This document shows, piece by piece, positions 8,660-17,190 of a stretch of DNA of 64,000 nt. The position numbers and the translations under genes are program-made. Source of the stretch: an uncultured Lachnospiraceae bacterium (GTDB lineage Bacteria; Bacillota; Clostridia; Lachnospirales; Lachnospiraceae). The notes under the pieces are model-generated. The model saw nothing but the letters and a program-made list of their open reading frames with translations. It ran no database searches and had not been told where the DNA came from. The stretch spans positions 1-64,000 of the forward strand of contig CAJUDE010000028.1 of the NCBI GenBank assembly GCA_910585295.1. Direction: 5' to 3'. The stretch's first letter is position 1; each line of letters starts with the position of its first letter.

Positions 8660-9967
8660 ATGGGAAAAAGGATGAAGAAAATAACTGCCGTTTTGCTGGC
8701 AGGGGTGACGGCTTCTTTGGCATGTGCTTGCGGGCAGGAGGGCGTCTTGGAGGATAACCTTGTAAAAAATAAAGAGGACAGGGTAAAGACCGTAATGCTT
8801 TTTGCGCCTATGGAGAAATCCGACCCAGATAATGAAAATGTTTCCAGGACGGCATTTGACATTACAGTTGGGATGGCAGAGGAGAAATTAGGCGTGACAG
8901 TAGAATACAGGACATATACGGCGGAGAATTACCAAGAGAAAACGTATGATGAGGTTACGCTTGACCGGGCTAGGAACCATATGGATGATTTCTATCTGTT
9001 GAACCCAGATACCATACAGATTTTGGGCGAGGAGGGGGAACTGGCAGATTTATCTGGCCTGGATAGCGCAAAGAATTTACGGGAAGTGGTGAAGATTGCC
9101 AATACCGTAAATGGGAAGCTGGTGTCCATACCCCAGGAAGTGGTAGTCAATGGCTTATTTGTGAACAAAGATATGTTTGATAAATATAATCTGGAGCTGC
9201 CAAATACACCGGAGGATATGATGGAGTGCTGCAGGGTGTTTAAAGAAAATGGCATTGAGACTCCTGTCGGCGCCAACCGCTGGTGGTTGGAAAACTTTGT
9301 TTTTGCACAGGCTTATGCAGATTTGTATAATAAGGGAAATACAGAACAGGAAATTGCCGCATTGAACAGCGGGGAAGCAAAATATAGCGATTATATGCGC
9401 CCCGGCTTTGAATTTCTTCAAGAGATGATAGATAAAGGTTATATTGATGCGAAAGCCGCCTATACCTATGAGGCTATAGAAGGGGAGGGGCCAGATTTCC
9501 TAGCACAGAAAACCCCTATTGTTATGGCATATTGGGGGGCTGCAAATGCAGACACTGCTTATGGGAAACCAGATTTCAATATGCAGGTCATTGGGTTCCC
9601 CAGTAAGCTTGGGCAAATGCCAGTGGTCTCTGTCACTGGGTATGGCGTCAGCGCAGAGGCGGAGCATATGCAGGATACAATGGATGTGCTGGATGTGCTT
9701 CTTTCTGATGAAGCGCTTCAACTGTATACAGAGACGAATAAGGTGATTTCCCCTTCCAAAAATGTGCAGGTGGATTGCATTGACGCTTTGAAGCCGCTGA
9801 ATGACCGGGTGAATGAGGGGGTTTATGTGCTAGGCTCCAATGCAGGCATGAAGGTTGAGCAGTGGGGCAATACCTGCAATATTGTTCGGAATTTGTTAAA
9901 TGGCGCCACAGTGGAGGAATGTATGGCAGAGTTTGATAAATTGCAGGAGGAATCCCTGAAAAAATAG
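8660..9967 (+). CDS. Extracellular solute-binding lipoprotein
   Basis: A family 1-type substrate-binding protein of 435 residues with a lipoprotein signal (lipobox LACAC, Cys about 24). It begins 3 bp after the hybrid kinase stop codon, so the two are cotranscribed. No ABC permease or ATPase gene follows, and the next gene is unrelated. This suggests that the lipoprotein presents a ligand to the kinase sensor domain rather than feeding a transporter (inference). The body contains ANRWWLENFVFAQAYADL and a C-terminal lobe typical of sugar-binding proteins; the ligand is unknown. Confidence 0.85.
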   Translation: MGKRMKKITAVLLAGVTASLACACGQEGVLEDNLVKNKEDRVKTVMLFAPMEKSDPDNENVSRTAFDITVGMAEEKLGVTVEYRTYTAENYQEKTYDEVTLDRARNHMDDFYLLNPDTIQILGEEGELADLSGLDSAKNLREVVKIANTVNGKLVSIPQEVVVNGLFVNKDMFDKYNLELPNTPEDMMECCRVFKENGIETPVGANRWWLENFVFAQAYADLYNKGNTEQEIAALNSGEAKYSDYMRPGFEFLQEMIDKGYIDAKAAYTYEAIEGEGPDFLAQKTPIVMAYWGAANADTAYGKPDFNMQVIGFPSKLGQMPVVSVTGYGVSAEAEHMQDTMDVLDVLLSDEALQLYTETNKVISPSKNVQVDCIDALKPLNDRVNEGVYVLGSNAGMKVEQWGNTCNIVRNLLNGATVEECMAEFDKLQEESLKK

Positions 9968-10055
9968 CGGGGAAATGGAAAGGGGAAAGCCAAATACCCT
10001 GCAGTAAGCTGACAGAGCTTAACAGGAAAAGCACAGAAGAGGAAGGAGGAAGGCA

Positions 10056-10568
10056 ATGAGCTGTTTAGGAGTTCTATTTGCATTGACGGAAAAAGAAGCC
10101 GCCCAGTTAAAAGCAGTGCCACGTAACGGGCGTTTTAACTATATGTATGAGAATATTGAGGATATTTATTTTGACAAGTATCCTGAGTTTAAACAGGAAT
10201 TGGATAAGTCATGGGACGCCATGCACCGGATGCTTACAGATGGCACGCTTTTATATGGGGACGAATGCCAGCCATTATGCAATGTAATTTTAGGGGGCGA
10301 GGTGCTGTATGGCAGTGAGTGGGAGGAAGACGATGGGATTTTGGTATTGAAAACTCCTGACCAGGTTTCTGAAATAGCTAAATTACTGCCGCATCAGGAC
10401 AAAGAAGAGTGCCGCCATGCCTATGGTTCTATTAATGAAGAGGATTATGGTTTCCCGTTGTCAGAAGAGGATTTCGCATATACTTGGGAATGGATGCAGG
10501 GAAGCTTGGAATTCTGGCAAAGGGCTGCGTCACAAAAGCGGTATGTGCTTTTTACGGCGGATCAGTAA
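10056..10568 (+). CDS. DUF1877 family protein
   Basis: A 170-residue cytoplasmic protein that starts MSCLGVLFALTEKEA after a strong GGAAGGAGGAAGG site. The N-terminal pattern and the ENIEDIYFDK and LDKSWDAMHRML segments fit the DUF1877 (YfbM-like) family, whose function is not known. No signal peptide or membrane segment is seen. The downstream gene is similar in size and acidity, so the two may be cotranscribed. Confidence 0.75.
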   Translation: MSCLGVLFALTEKEAAQLKAVPRNGRFNYMYENIEDIYFDKYPEFKQELDKSWDAMHRMLTDGTLLYGDECQPLCNVILGGEVLYGSEWEEDDGILVLKTPDQVSEIAKLLPHQDKEECRHAYGSINEEDYGFPLSEEDFAYTWEWMQGSLEFWQRAASQKRYVLFTADQ

Positions 10569-10628
10569 ACAAAAGGGAACCTAGCTGTTTAACGGCAGGC
10601 GGGGCAGCAGGTCATGAGGGAGGCCAAT

Positions 10629-11072
10629 ATGGATAAATATAAGTTTTTCTGGGATACCATGGAGTTGTGCAATTGGGATTATGAGGGGGATGATGTAAAG
10701 GTATTGGAACCTGTGGTTACGTGCCTGTCTGAGCAGGAAGACCATGTAATTTTTCAGTTTGAGGACCTGATGTCGGAACTATTGTATGGGCTTGACACAA
10801 GGAGGCTGGCGGACCAATGCCAGGAGGTGGACCCTTATATGTGTGACGACACGTTTTTGTATGCCAGATGTGTGGCGCTGATTAATGGCCCTGGATATTA
10901 TGAGGAAGTGAAAAAGGGCGGAAAAAAGGACCTCTGGGGCATGGAGTTTGAGTCCTTGCTTTATGTCCCTTCCAAAGCCTGGGCGTTAAAACACAGGAGA
11001 AGCATGGACAGATACCCCCATATCCCGCCGTTTAGTTATGAGACAGGGAGCAACCAGAAAGGGTGGGGGTAA
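10629..11072 (+). CDS. DUF4240-like protein
   Basis: About 147 residues, beginning MDKYKFFWDTMELCNW. The FWD/E start, the EDHVIFQFEDLMSELLYGLD segment and the CVALINGPGYY segment resemble DUF4240 proteins, which are uncharacterised and often found near toxin-immunity or SMI1-type genes. The start at 10629 is chosen over the in-frame ATG at 10614 because GGGAGG lies just upstream of it. Confidence 0.6.
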   Translation: MDKYKFFWDTMELCNWDYEGDDVKVLEPVVTCLSEQEDHVIFQFEDLMSELLYGLDTRRLADQCQEVDPYMCDDTFLYARCVALINGPGYYEEVKKGGKKDLWGMEFESLLYVPSKAWALKHRRSMDRYPHIPPFSYETGSNQKGWG

Positions 11073-11150
11073 AGTAAGGGTTATATAAGCATTCTTACTA
11101 GAGAATAAAAAATAGCGCCAGTAAGTATGGCCTAGGAAGGAGGGCGCAGA

Positions 11151-11282
11151 ATGGGCGGATTTGGTTATGTGCCAGTTTGCAGCAGCAGTTCAGCAGTAAA
11201 AACATACATAATTCCGATTTACGGGATTACTGCGCCCTTTTTTAGGGAGATTTTAGTGAAATGGGCAGGATTTTTCTTATAG
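11151..11282 (+). CDS. Possible 43-residue protein overlapping a hairpin
   Basis: An AAGGAGGG site at 11137-11144 precedes ATG 11151, which opens a 43-codon frame beginning MGGFGYVPVCSSSSAVKTYI. The stretch GGGCGCAG (11142-11149), overlapping the ribosome site, is complementary to CTGCGCCC (11230-11237), which is followed by six T residues. The region could therefore be a small structured RNA with its own terminator, or a small gene whose start is sequestered. The 3' third overlaps a piece similar to bases 1-30 of the window. I recognise no family. The rest of the 445-bp gap, 11283-11517, shows nothing clear. Confidence 0.3.
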   Translation: MGGFGYVPVCSSSSAVKTYIIPIYGITAPFFREILVKWAGFFL

Positions 11283-11517
11283 GCAGATTGTTAAGTTTGC
11301 CCTGAGGCCATAAGATGCCCCAACCATGCAGTGATTCCGAAGGCAGTTTGGTTTAGCGTAGGTAGCCAGGCTGTTTTTTTGTTGCATAAAAAAGAAAGGC
11401 GGGAAGCGGATGTGGCTTGCCCGCACTGCTTTTCCTGCGTGCCAAACCAGCCTGAAAAAATATGTTTGTGAATTTTGGGCTTGGGTATAGGGTGGCAGGA
11501 AAGAAAAGGAGTTACAA

Positions 11518-12732
11518 ATGGACAGACAATTAAAAAATAAGTTGAAACGGAATATCCCACTGGATTATATCACTGCCTTTATAACAAATTTGAATATGCA
11601 AAGTTCTGTTTGGGTGCTGTACCTTGCATATTGTGGCTTGAGCTTGGCAGAGATTGGCATAGTGGAAGGGATTTACCATGCAACCAGTATTTTGTTTGAA
11701 ATCCCATCAGGGGCAGTGGCAGATTTGCTTGGCAGGAAAAGGAGCATGGTTTGCAGCAGGGTATGTACAGCAATTTCCTGTGTGGTCATGCTGTTTGCCA
11801 GAAATTTTTGGCTGTTTGCAGCAGGTTTTGCAATACAGGCATTAGGGAACAATTTGAATTCAGGTTCAGAGGAAGCCCTTGTATATGACAGCATGAAGCT
11901 GTTGGGGCAGGAAGAAGGCTATTTGAAGGTTTGCGGGAACCTGGATGTTATAATAGAAGTGTCCCAGGGAATTGCAACTGTGTTAGGAGGAATCCTCTCG
12001 GATTATTCTTATTTTTGGTGCTATTTGGCATGCCTGGCGGTTGCGCTGCTGGCGCTTGTGCCAGTGTTATTTATGTCAGAAACGCCAGGGGCTGCCAGGA
12101 TAGATGGGCTTGAGCTTGTGAAAGGGGATGGTTTTGGGATTAAGCAAAAGGCTGTCAGGGAAGTGGTGGCAGGGCATTTCAAATTAAGTTACCAAATCCT
12201 AAAATCAGATCGGGAAATAGTAAGGGTGGTTGTATATTATTCGGTGGTTTTTGCGGCTGAAGCCTTATTGTTTTTTTACAGCCAGCAGTACTATTTTGAA
12301 ATGGGTTTCCATAGGGTATCCATAAGCCTGGCCTTGCTGGCGGTTGGCATGGCTTCCTGCCTGGGGGCGGTGTTGAGCGGGCGTATTTATCAAAGCTGCG
12401 GCAAGAAAGCTGTTGTGGCGGCATCCAGTTCCATAGCGTTTGCTTTGCTGTGCTATGGATTCCAAAATCCGGCGCTGTCAATTGCCGTGTTTGCTTTGGC
12501 TGGCTTTTGCAATGCTATGTTGTACCCAATCCAGTCAGATGCCTTGAACCAGCGGATCCCATCCGGGCAAAGGGCAACGCTTATTTCGGTGAACAGCATG
12601 TTTTTTTCAGTAGCTATGATAATTATGTTCCCAATGGCAGGGGCTTTGGCAGACTGCTTTGGGCTAGGGGCAGTTTTTGCAGGGGTTGGCGCTGTGCTTT
12701 TTGCATTTACCGTTTTTTGGCATAAATTGTAA
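11518..12732 (+). CDS. MFS transporter
   Basis: A 404-residue major facilitator with about 12 hydrophobic segments. The cytoplasmic loop 2-3 motif appears as GAVADLLGRKRSMV (about residues 62-75), typical of drug/proton antiporters, and a second half-motif GRIYQSCGKKAVV follows after the central loop. AAAGGAG lies 6 bp before the ATG. It sits upstream of a MarR regulator in the same direction, but a hairpin and a promoter separate them, so joint control is possible but not shown. The substrate is unknown. Confidence 0.88.
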   Translation: MDRQLKNKLKRNIPLDYITAFITNLNMQSSVWVLYLAYCGLSLAEIGIVEGIYHATSILFEIPSGAVADLLGRKRSMVCSRVCTAISCVVMLFARNFWLFAAGFAIQALGNNLNSGSEEALVYDSMKLLGQEEGYLKVCGNLDVIIEVSQGIATVLGGILSDYSYFWCYLACLAVALLALVPVLFMSETPGAARIDGLELVKGDGFGIKQKAVREVVAGHFKLSYQILKSDREIVRVVVYYSVVFAAEALLFFYSQQYYFEMGFHRVSISLALLAVGMASCLGAVLSGRIYQSCGKKAVVAASSSIAFALLCYGFQNPALSIAVFALAGFCNAMLYPIQSDALNQRIPSGQRATLISVNSMFFSVAMIIMFPMAGALADCFGLGAVFAGVGAVLFAFTVFWHKL

Positions 12733-12768
12733 TGCACATCAGCTAGAAAGCATTTCTAAATATACCAC

Positions 12769-12814
12769 TTGATTTTTTTATATCAAAGTGGTATATTTAG
12801 TTTAAAATTAAACT
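12769..12814 (+). promoter_or_regulatory. marR promoter with palindromic operator
   Basis: TTGATT (12769-12774) and TATATT (12792-12797) are 17 bp apart. Directly after the -10 box lies the palindrome AGTTTAAAATTAAACT (12799-12814). The same palindrome occupies the same place in the citrate synthase promoter (13315-13330), so autoregulation by the MarR protein is likely. A further imperfect repeat, ATACCACTTGAT/ATCAAAGTGGTAT, spans 12761-12795 and may terminate the MFS transcript. Confidence 0.75.
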
Positions 12815-12828
12815 ATGAGGTGGTACCG

Positions 12829-13269
12829 ATGGACTGGATGTTGGAAGGGCTTCTGCAAGGGACTCAGTTTCAAACGTTATACAACCGGAAAATCGAAGCT
12901 TTGCGTAAAGAATACCATTTGCGCAAAATTGATATTGATATTCTGTACTTTCTCTATAAATCTGGGGACCACAACACATCAAAAGATATCTGCAACTTAA
13001 ATTTATTTAACAAAGGGCACATTTCCCAATCAGTAGACAGAATGGTGAAACAGCAATTAATCCATGCTGTGCATGATCAAGAGGACCGTCGGTGCGTGCA
13101 TCTTGTACTGACGCAGCAGGCGGTTTCCATTATAGAGCAGGCCGCGGAGCTTCGGGGGCAGATGCGAAATATCATACTAAAAGGGGTGACAGAGGAAGAA
13201 CGCAAAGTATTGCTTCAAGTCTCTAGGAAGGTGAATCAGAATATCAGGGATGCATTACGCAATTCTTAA
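12829..13269 (+). CDS. MarR family transcriptional regulator
   Basis: A 146-residue winged-helix regulator. The helix-turn-helix lies around KDICNLNLFNKGHISQSVDR (residues 50-70) and the wing around HDQEDRRCVHLVLT, with the DR...R motif typical of MarR. The start at 12829 follows GAGGTGG; the longer open frame to 12769 runs through the promoter and is not used. The paired operators suggest it represses its own gene and the downstream citrate synthase, 97 bp away. The effector is unknown. Confidence 0.9.
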   Translation: MDWMLEGLLQGTQFQTLYNRKIEALRKEYHLRKIDIDILYFLYKSGDHNTSKDICNLNLFNKGHISQSVDRMVKQQLIHAVHDQEDRRCVHLVLTQQAVSIIEQAAELRGQMRNIILKGVTEEERKVLLQVSRKVNQNIRDALRNS

Positions 13270-13285
13270 ATAATTCTAAAATCGG

Positions 13286-13330
13286 TTGGCATAAGCAGGC
13301 ATTTGTGCTAAAATAGTTTAAAATTAAACA
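13286..13330 (+). promoter_or_regulatory. Citrate synthase promoter with MarR-type operator
   Basis: TTGGCA (13286-13291) and TAAAAT (13309-13314) are spaced by 17 bp. AGTTTAAAATTAAAC (13315-13329) starts at the base after the -10 box, over the expected transcription start, and copies the sequence before the marR gene. Confidence 0.78.
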
Positions 13331-13366
13331 ATTAACAGGATGATAGGTTTAGGAGGGATGAAATCT

Positions 13367-14704
13367 ATGAGGAATGAAAATCAATTGATGGATTATGCCA
13401 TGAAGCAGGAAGCGGTCTGCAGGAAAAATGACAGCATTTCGGACGCGTTATTTGAGGAATATGGGGTAAACCGCGGGCTGCGTGACATGAATGGGAAAGG
13501 TGTCTTAACAGGGCTTACGACTATTTCTAAGATTGTATCCTTCCAGGATATTGATGGCGTGAAGGTGCCTTGTGACGGGCAGTTGTGGTACCGGGGCTAT
13601 AATGTGCAGAACCTGGTTAAAAAGATGGGGGAGAATGGCTATGGGTTTGAGCGTACCGCGTACCTTCTGTTATTTGGGGAGATGCCAGGGGAAGAGGAAC
13701 TGCAGGAATTTTGCAAAATTATGGCAAATTGCAGGACTCTGCCTACGAATTTTACCAGGGATGTCATTATGAAGGCTCCCACACAGGACATTATGAATTC
13801 TATGACAAGGAGCATCTTAACGCTTGCATCTTATGACAGTCAGGTGAATTCTCCAGATGTAATCAGCAACAGCTTAAGGCAATGCATCGAACTGATTAGC
13901 ATCTTCCCTATGCTCGCAGTGTATGGTTACCATGCTTACAACCATTATGAGAATGACGACAGCATGTATATACACCGCCCAGAACCGGAACTTTCCACGG
14001 CTGAGAACCTTTTAATGATGCTGCGCCCAGATAAAAAATATAGTAAGCTGGAAGCCAAAGTGCTGGATGTGGCATTGCTTTTGCATATGGAGCATGGCGG
14101 GGGGAATAATTCTACCTTTACTACAAGGGTGGTGACCTCTTCTGGGTCTGATACATATTCTTCCATCGCTGCGGCTATGTCTTCCCTAAAAGGGCCAAAG
14201 CATGGCGGCGCCAACATTAAGGTAATGGAGATGATGGAGAACATCCGGGAAAATATTAAGGATATTTATGATAAAGAGGAAATAGAGGCTTACCTTGCTA
14301 AGATCTTGGCTGGAAAGGCTTTTGACAAGAAAGGTTTAATTTATGGCATGGGACATGCGGTATATTCACTTTCAGACCCTAGGGAGCTTGTATTTAAGGG
14401 ATATGTGGAGAAGCTTGCGGCTGCCAAAGGGCGCCAGGGCGATATGTTCTTATATAACAGCATAGAAGAGCTTGCGCCGAAGCTGATTGCCGGCGAGCGC
14501 AAGATTTTTAAAGGCGTAAGCCCGAATGTGGATTTTTACAGTGGTTTTGTATATGAAATGCTTGGGATTCCGAAAGAACTGTATACAGCGATTTTTGCCA
14601 TTGCCCGTATTGTGGGCTGGAGCGCGCACCGTATGGAAGAATTGATTGGGATGAATAAGATCATCCGTCCTGCATATATGAGCGTTATGGAAGAAAAGGA
14701 ATAA
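13367..14704 (+). CDS. gltA: Citrate synthase
   Basis: It condenses oxaloacetate and acetyl-CoA to citrate. The product is about 445 residues. Catalytic elements are the His in LHMEHGGGNNSTF, the His in YGMGHAVYSLSDPRE and the Asp in SPNVDFYSGF; SLKGPKHGGAN is also present. It is of the clostridial long citrate synthase type, and 2-methylcitrate synthase activity cannot be excluded. The start at 13367 has AGGAGGG 9 bp upstream; the in-frame ATG at 13340 lacks one. No aconitase or isocitrate dehydrogenase gene is adjacent. A role in glutamate synthesis is likely. Confidence 0.93.
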   Translation: MRNENQLMDYAMKQEAVCRKNDSISDALFEEYGVNRGLRDMNGKGVLTGLTTISKIVSFQDIDGVKVPCDGQLWYRGYNVQNLVKKMGENGYGFERTAYLLLFGEMPGEEELQEFCKIMANCRTLPTNFTRDVIMKAPTQDIMNSMTRSILTLASYDSQVNSPDVISNSLRQCIELISIFPMLAVYGYHAYNHYENDDSMYIHRPEPELSTAENLLMMLRPDKKYSKLEAKVLDVALLLHMEHGGGNNSTFTTRVVTSSGSDTYSSIAAAMSSLKGPKHGGANIKVMEMMENIRENIKDIYDKEEIEAYLAKILAGKAFDKKGLIYGMGHAVYSLSDPRELVFKGYVEKLAAAKGRQGDMFLYNSIEELAPKLIAGERKIFKGVSPNVDFYSGFVYEMLGIPKELYTAIFAIARIVGWSAHRMEELIGMNKIIRPAYMSVMEEKE

Positions 14705-14726
14705 TGGGAAGCCCAAAAAATTGAAC

Positions 14727-14918
14727 TTGAGTTTCCCCATTTTGCAATTCATAGAGCCAAAAGGTTTCCATCACTTTGTGATGGAAGCACTTTGCACATA
14801 AAAGTACTATGGAAAGCTAGCTTTCTAGACACTTTTTGTGCAAGATGCCTATGCTGCCAAGGGCAGCAAGGCCTTTTGGCGCAATAATATAGGCTATTAT
14901 AAAAATGGGGAAACTCAA
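14727..14918. repeat. MITE-like inverted repeat element
   Basis: TTGAGTTTCCCCATTTT (14727-14743) is perfectly inverted at 14902-14918. Further internal pairs exist, including GCCAAAAGG with CCTTTTGGC and TTTCCATCAC with GTGATGGAAA. The whole ~192 bp can fold into one long hairpin. It lies between the citrate synthase stop and tRNA-Pro. Confidence 0.7.
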
Positions 14919-14976
14919 ACAAAAAATTGAAATCTTGACAAATCTTGAAAATTATGTTATTATGCCATAGTGATGT

Positions 14977-15050
14977 CGATGCGTGGCTCAGCTTGGTAGA
15001 GCGCTGCGTTCGGGACGCAGAGGCCGCAGGTTCAAATCCTGTCGCATCGA
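14977..15050 (+). tRNA. tRNA-Pro (anticodon CGG)
   Basis: Acceptor CGATGCG (14977-14983) pairs with CGCATCG (15043-15049), with discriminator A. The anticodon stem CTGCG/CGCAG encloses TTCGGGA, and the T loop is GGTTCAAATCC. CCA is not encoded. The gene borders the decayed integrase region and is its probable attachment site. Confidence 0.95.
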
Positions 15051-15070
15051 TTCTTGGCAGGGGCATGAAG

Positions 15071-15116
15071 ATAGCTTAAACACTAGATTTACAGAGTGTT
15101 TAGGCTATTTCCTTTT
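15071..15116 (+). terminator. Terminator after tRNA-Pro
   Basis: ATAGCTTAAACACT (15071-15084) pairs with AGTGTTTAGGCTAT (15095-15108), followed by a T-rich tail. Confidence 0.7.
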
Positions 15117-15163
15117 ATCCTCAAAAATATTCTGTCACGAATTTTGTCATGAATTTTTCGCAA

Positions 15164-15943
15164 TCAGATTGAAAATAACGTATTTGCCATCCTATTAGCA
15201 ACCTTATTTTGCTGTTTTTTGTTTGTTCTAGCATAGATATTTAGTGTTGTCTGTACATCTTTATGTCCAACCCATGCTTGCACATCTTTAATATCTGTAC
15301 CACTATGGATTAAAATGCTCACACAAGATGCTCTAAGGCTATGCAATGTCAAACTATCATCTAATCTATTATCATTACGCACAATCTTTCTGAATGATTT
15401 TGTAAGATAGTCTGGACTGCAGCAATGACCATCTTCCCATGTAAAAACATAATCAGAATCTATGTATTTGTTTCCAAATAATTTTCTGTTTCTTACCCTC
15501 GATACAGTGTGTCCAATCTATAGTTTCCCATCATCATGTATTGCGCTCCATTTCAATCCAAGGATTTCTTCCCTTCGCAATCCATAGTACAGTGCCAGTA
15601 GGAACGCAGCTTCCAATCTTTGCCCTGATATAGCATTCAGAAAGATAGTTACATCATCCGAACCGATATAGGCTTTTTGCTGAATATCTACATTTCTGTG
15701 TGGTGTCTTGATTTTTGCAGCAGGACTATCAGCAATATATTTCAGCGTTACGGCATCTTCAAACATTGCATTAGCTTTTTACTGGTTGCGTTTGGAAACT
15801 ATAAGGTTAGTTGCGATATCTTTTGTTGTGTATTTCTTTTGCTTTGTATCAGATTCAGAATCTACAAGATTTAAACGCGGGAAAAAATACTCTGTCCCTT
15901 TGCGTTTTTTTGTAATAACTCTGCATGATTTACATTCTTTCAT
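15164..15943 (-). pseudogene. int: Broken tyrosine recombinase (phage-type integrase)
   Basis: The start MKECKSCRVITKKRKGTEYF at 15943 follows a good AAGGAG. Reading on, the frame meets a stop after SKRNQ (15779) and the core-binding domain of about 100 residues is missing. The catalytic domain continues at MFEDAVTLKYIADSPAAKI with the Arg in LYYGLRREEILGLKW. A single in-frame TAG follows GKL at about 15518. The frame then continues to LHSLRASCVSIL (His and Arg), WVGHKDVQTTLNIYA (His, catalytic Tyr) and ends at 15164. It is therefore inactivated by an internal deletion and a nonsense codon. Its 3' end points at tRNA-Pro, as in integrative elements. Confidence 0.85.
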
Positions 15944-15956
15944 TGTCTTCTCCTTT

Positions 15957-16142
15957 CTAAGCCGAAGCAGAGTTATCAATACAGTTGTTACTATAGCATA
16001 GCTTCAGATAATTTTCTAGGCTGGATTTTGGTATTCTGTGCTGTTTACCAATTTTTACAGATTTTATAACATCATCTTGCAGCAGTTTATAAATAGCATT
16101 TCTGCCAATGCAAAGAATGCTCATACATTCTGTTGGTGTCAA
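15957..16142 (-). CDS. Excisionase-like helix-turn-helix protein
   Basis: About 61 residues are visible: TPTECMSILCIGRNAIYKLL, then KIGKQHRIPKSSLENYL. This is the MerR/Xis-like excisionase domain pattern usually encoded just upstream of integrases of integrative elements. The homologous frame extends further 5' (ADYPDV before LTPTEC) toward 16163 without a convincing start codon, so the 5' end may have been lost when the IS256 remnant arrived. It probably directed excision together with the neighbouring integrase. Confidence 0.6.
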   Translation of the reverse strand: MTPTECMSILCIGRNAIYKLLQDDVIKSVKIGKQHRIPKSSLENYLKLCYSNNCIDNSASA

Positions 16143-16225
16143 AACATCTGGATAATCTGCTAAATATCTGCTGTGTGAATTATTTATGTTATTCTGATAG
16201 CTGTGTTTCTTGCTTGCTTCACAGT

Positions 16226-16892
16226 GTTATTAGTAAATTAGCCGCATATGTCGTCCTCGAAATAAGTGAGGGCGGCCATAAAGAAGTCCTCAGCATTATT
16301 GTTGGAGAAAATGAAAGCGGCAAATACTGGTTAAGTATCCTGAACAGCCTGAAAAATCGTGGCGTGTAGGATATTTTGGTACTATGCTCTGATGGTCTGT
16401 TCGGGCTTAAGGAAACTGTACAAACAGCATTTCCGAAGACAGAGTATCAGCGCTGCATGGTTCATATGGTCAGAAACACGCTCAAATGTGTGGCAAATAA
16501 GGACATGAAAGCCTTTGCAAGGGAATCTTAAAACAATTTATACCGCTGCTGATGAGGAAACGGCTCATAAACGCCTTGTGTCCGTCACGGAAAAATGGAG
16601 CCAGGCGTATCCGTCCGCAATGAGCCGCTGGCATGACAACTGGGATGTAATTACACCTATTTTTAAGTTCTAGCGGATGCCAGGACAGCTGTTTACACGA
16701 CCAATGTCATAGAGAGCCTGAATTCATGTTACCGCAGGCTCAACAAGCAACGGAGTGTATTTCCGAGCCCGCAGGCTCTTATGAGGGCGCTATATCTCTC
16801 AACATACGAAGTGATCAAGAAATGGATCATGCCAATCCGCAACTGGGGGAAAATCCGTGGAGAATTGGTTATCATGTATCCTGACAGATTGA
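16226..16892 (+). pseudogene. IS256-family (Mutator-type) transposase remnant
   Basis: Translated pieces in several frames match this family in order: AAYVVLEISEGGHKEVLSI, IIVGENESGKYWLSIL, SDGLFGLKETVQTAFPKTEY, QRCMVHMVRNTLK, and finally STYEVIKKWIMPIRNWGKIR. The N-terminal third is missing, a stop follows NRGV at 16367, and at least two frameshifts occur, including near 16530 and 16670. No inverted ends were recognised. The 300 bp to the next gene hold nothing else visible. Confidence 0.85.
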
Positions 16893-17190
16893 CAGCATGC
16901 CATTTTTGCGCAGGGGATTTTTATGCCCTAAAACCAAAGCCGAGAACACAAAAAATATTGATATATGTTTCTGGCCTGGTTATATTATATTTGTCCGATG
17001 AGTTACTAAAACTCTGGACTGCCAAATCTAAATTATCATATAAGTTCTGAATTTACAGAAATAATTTCAAGGGTTCTCAATAGCAAAACAGAATCACAAT
17101 TCGACAAAACAAATATACATATCTAATTTTTATCGGAAGGATTTTTCCTTCATAGAAATAGAAAAATTGACACCCTCTTGTAAAATTTTT

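Noticed and set aside
15677..16001. Plus-strand frames over the integrase region
   Set aside because: They are antisense to the integrase remnant, which has clear catalytic motifs.
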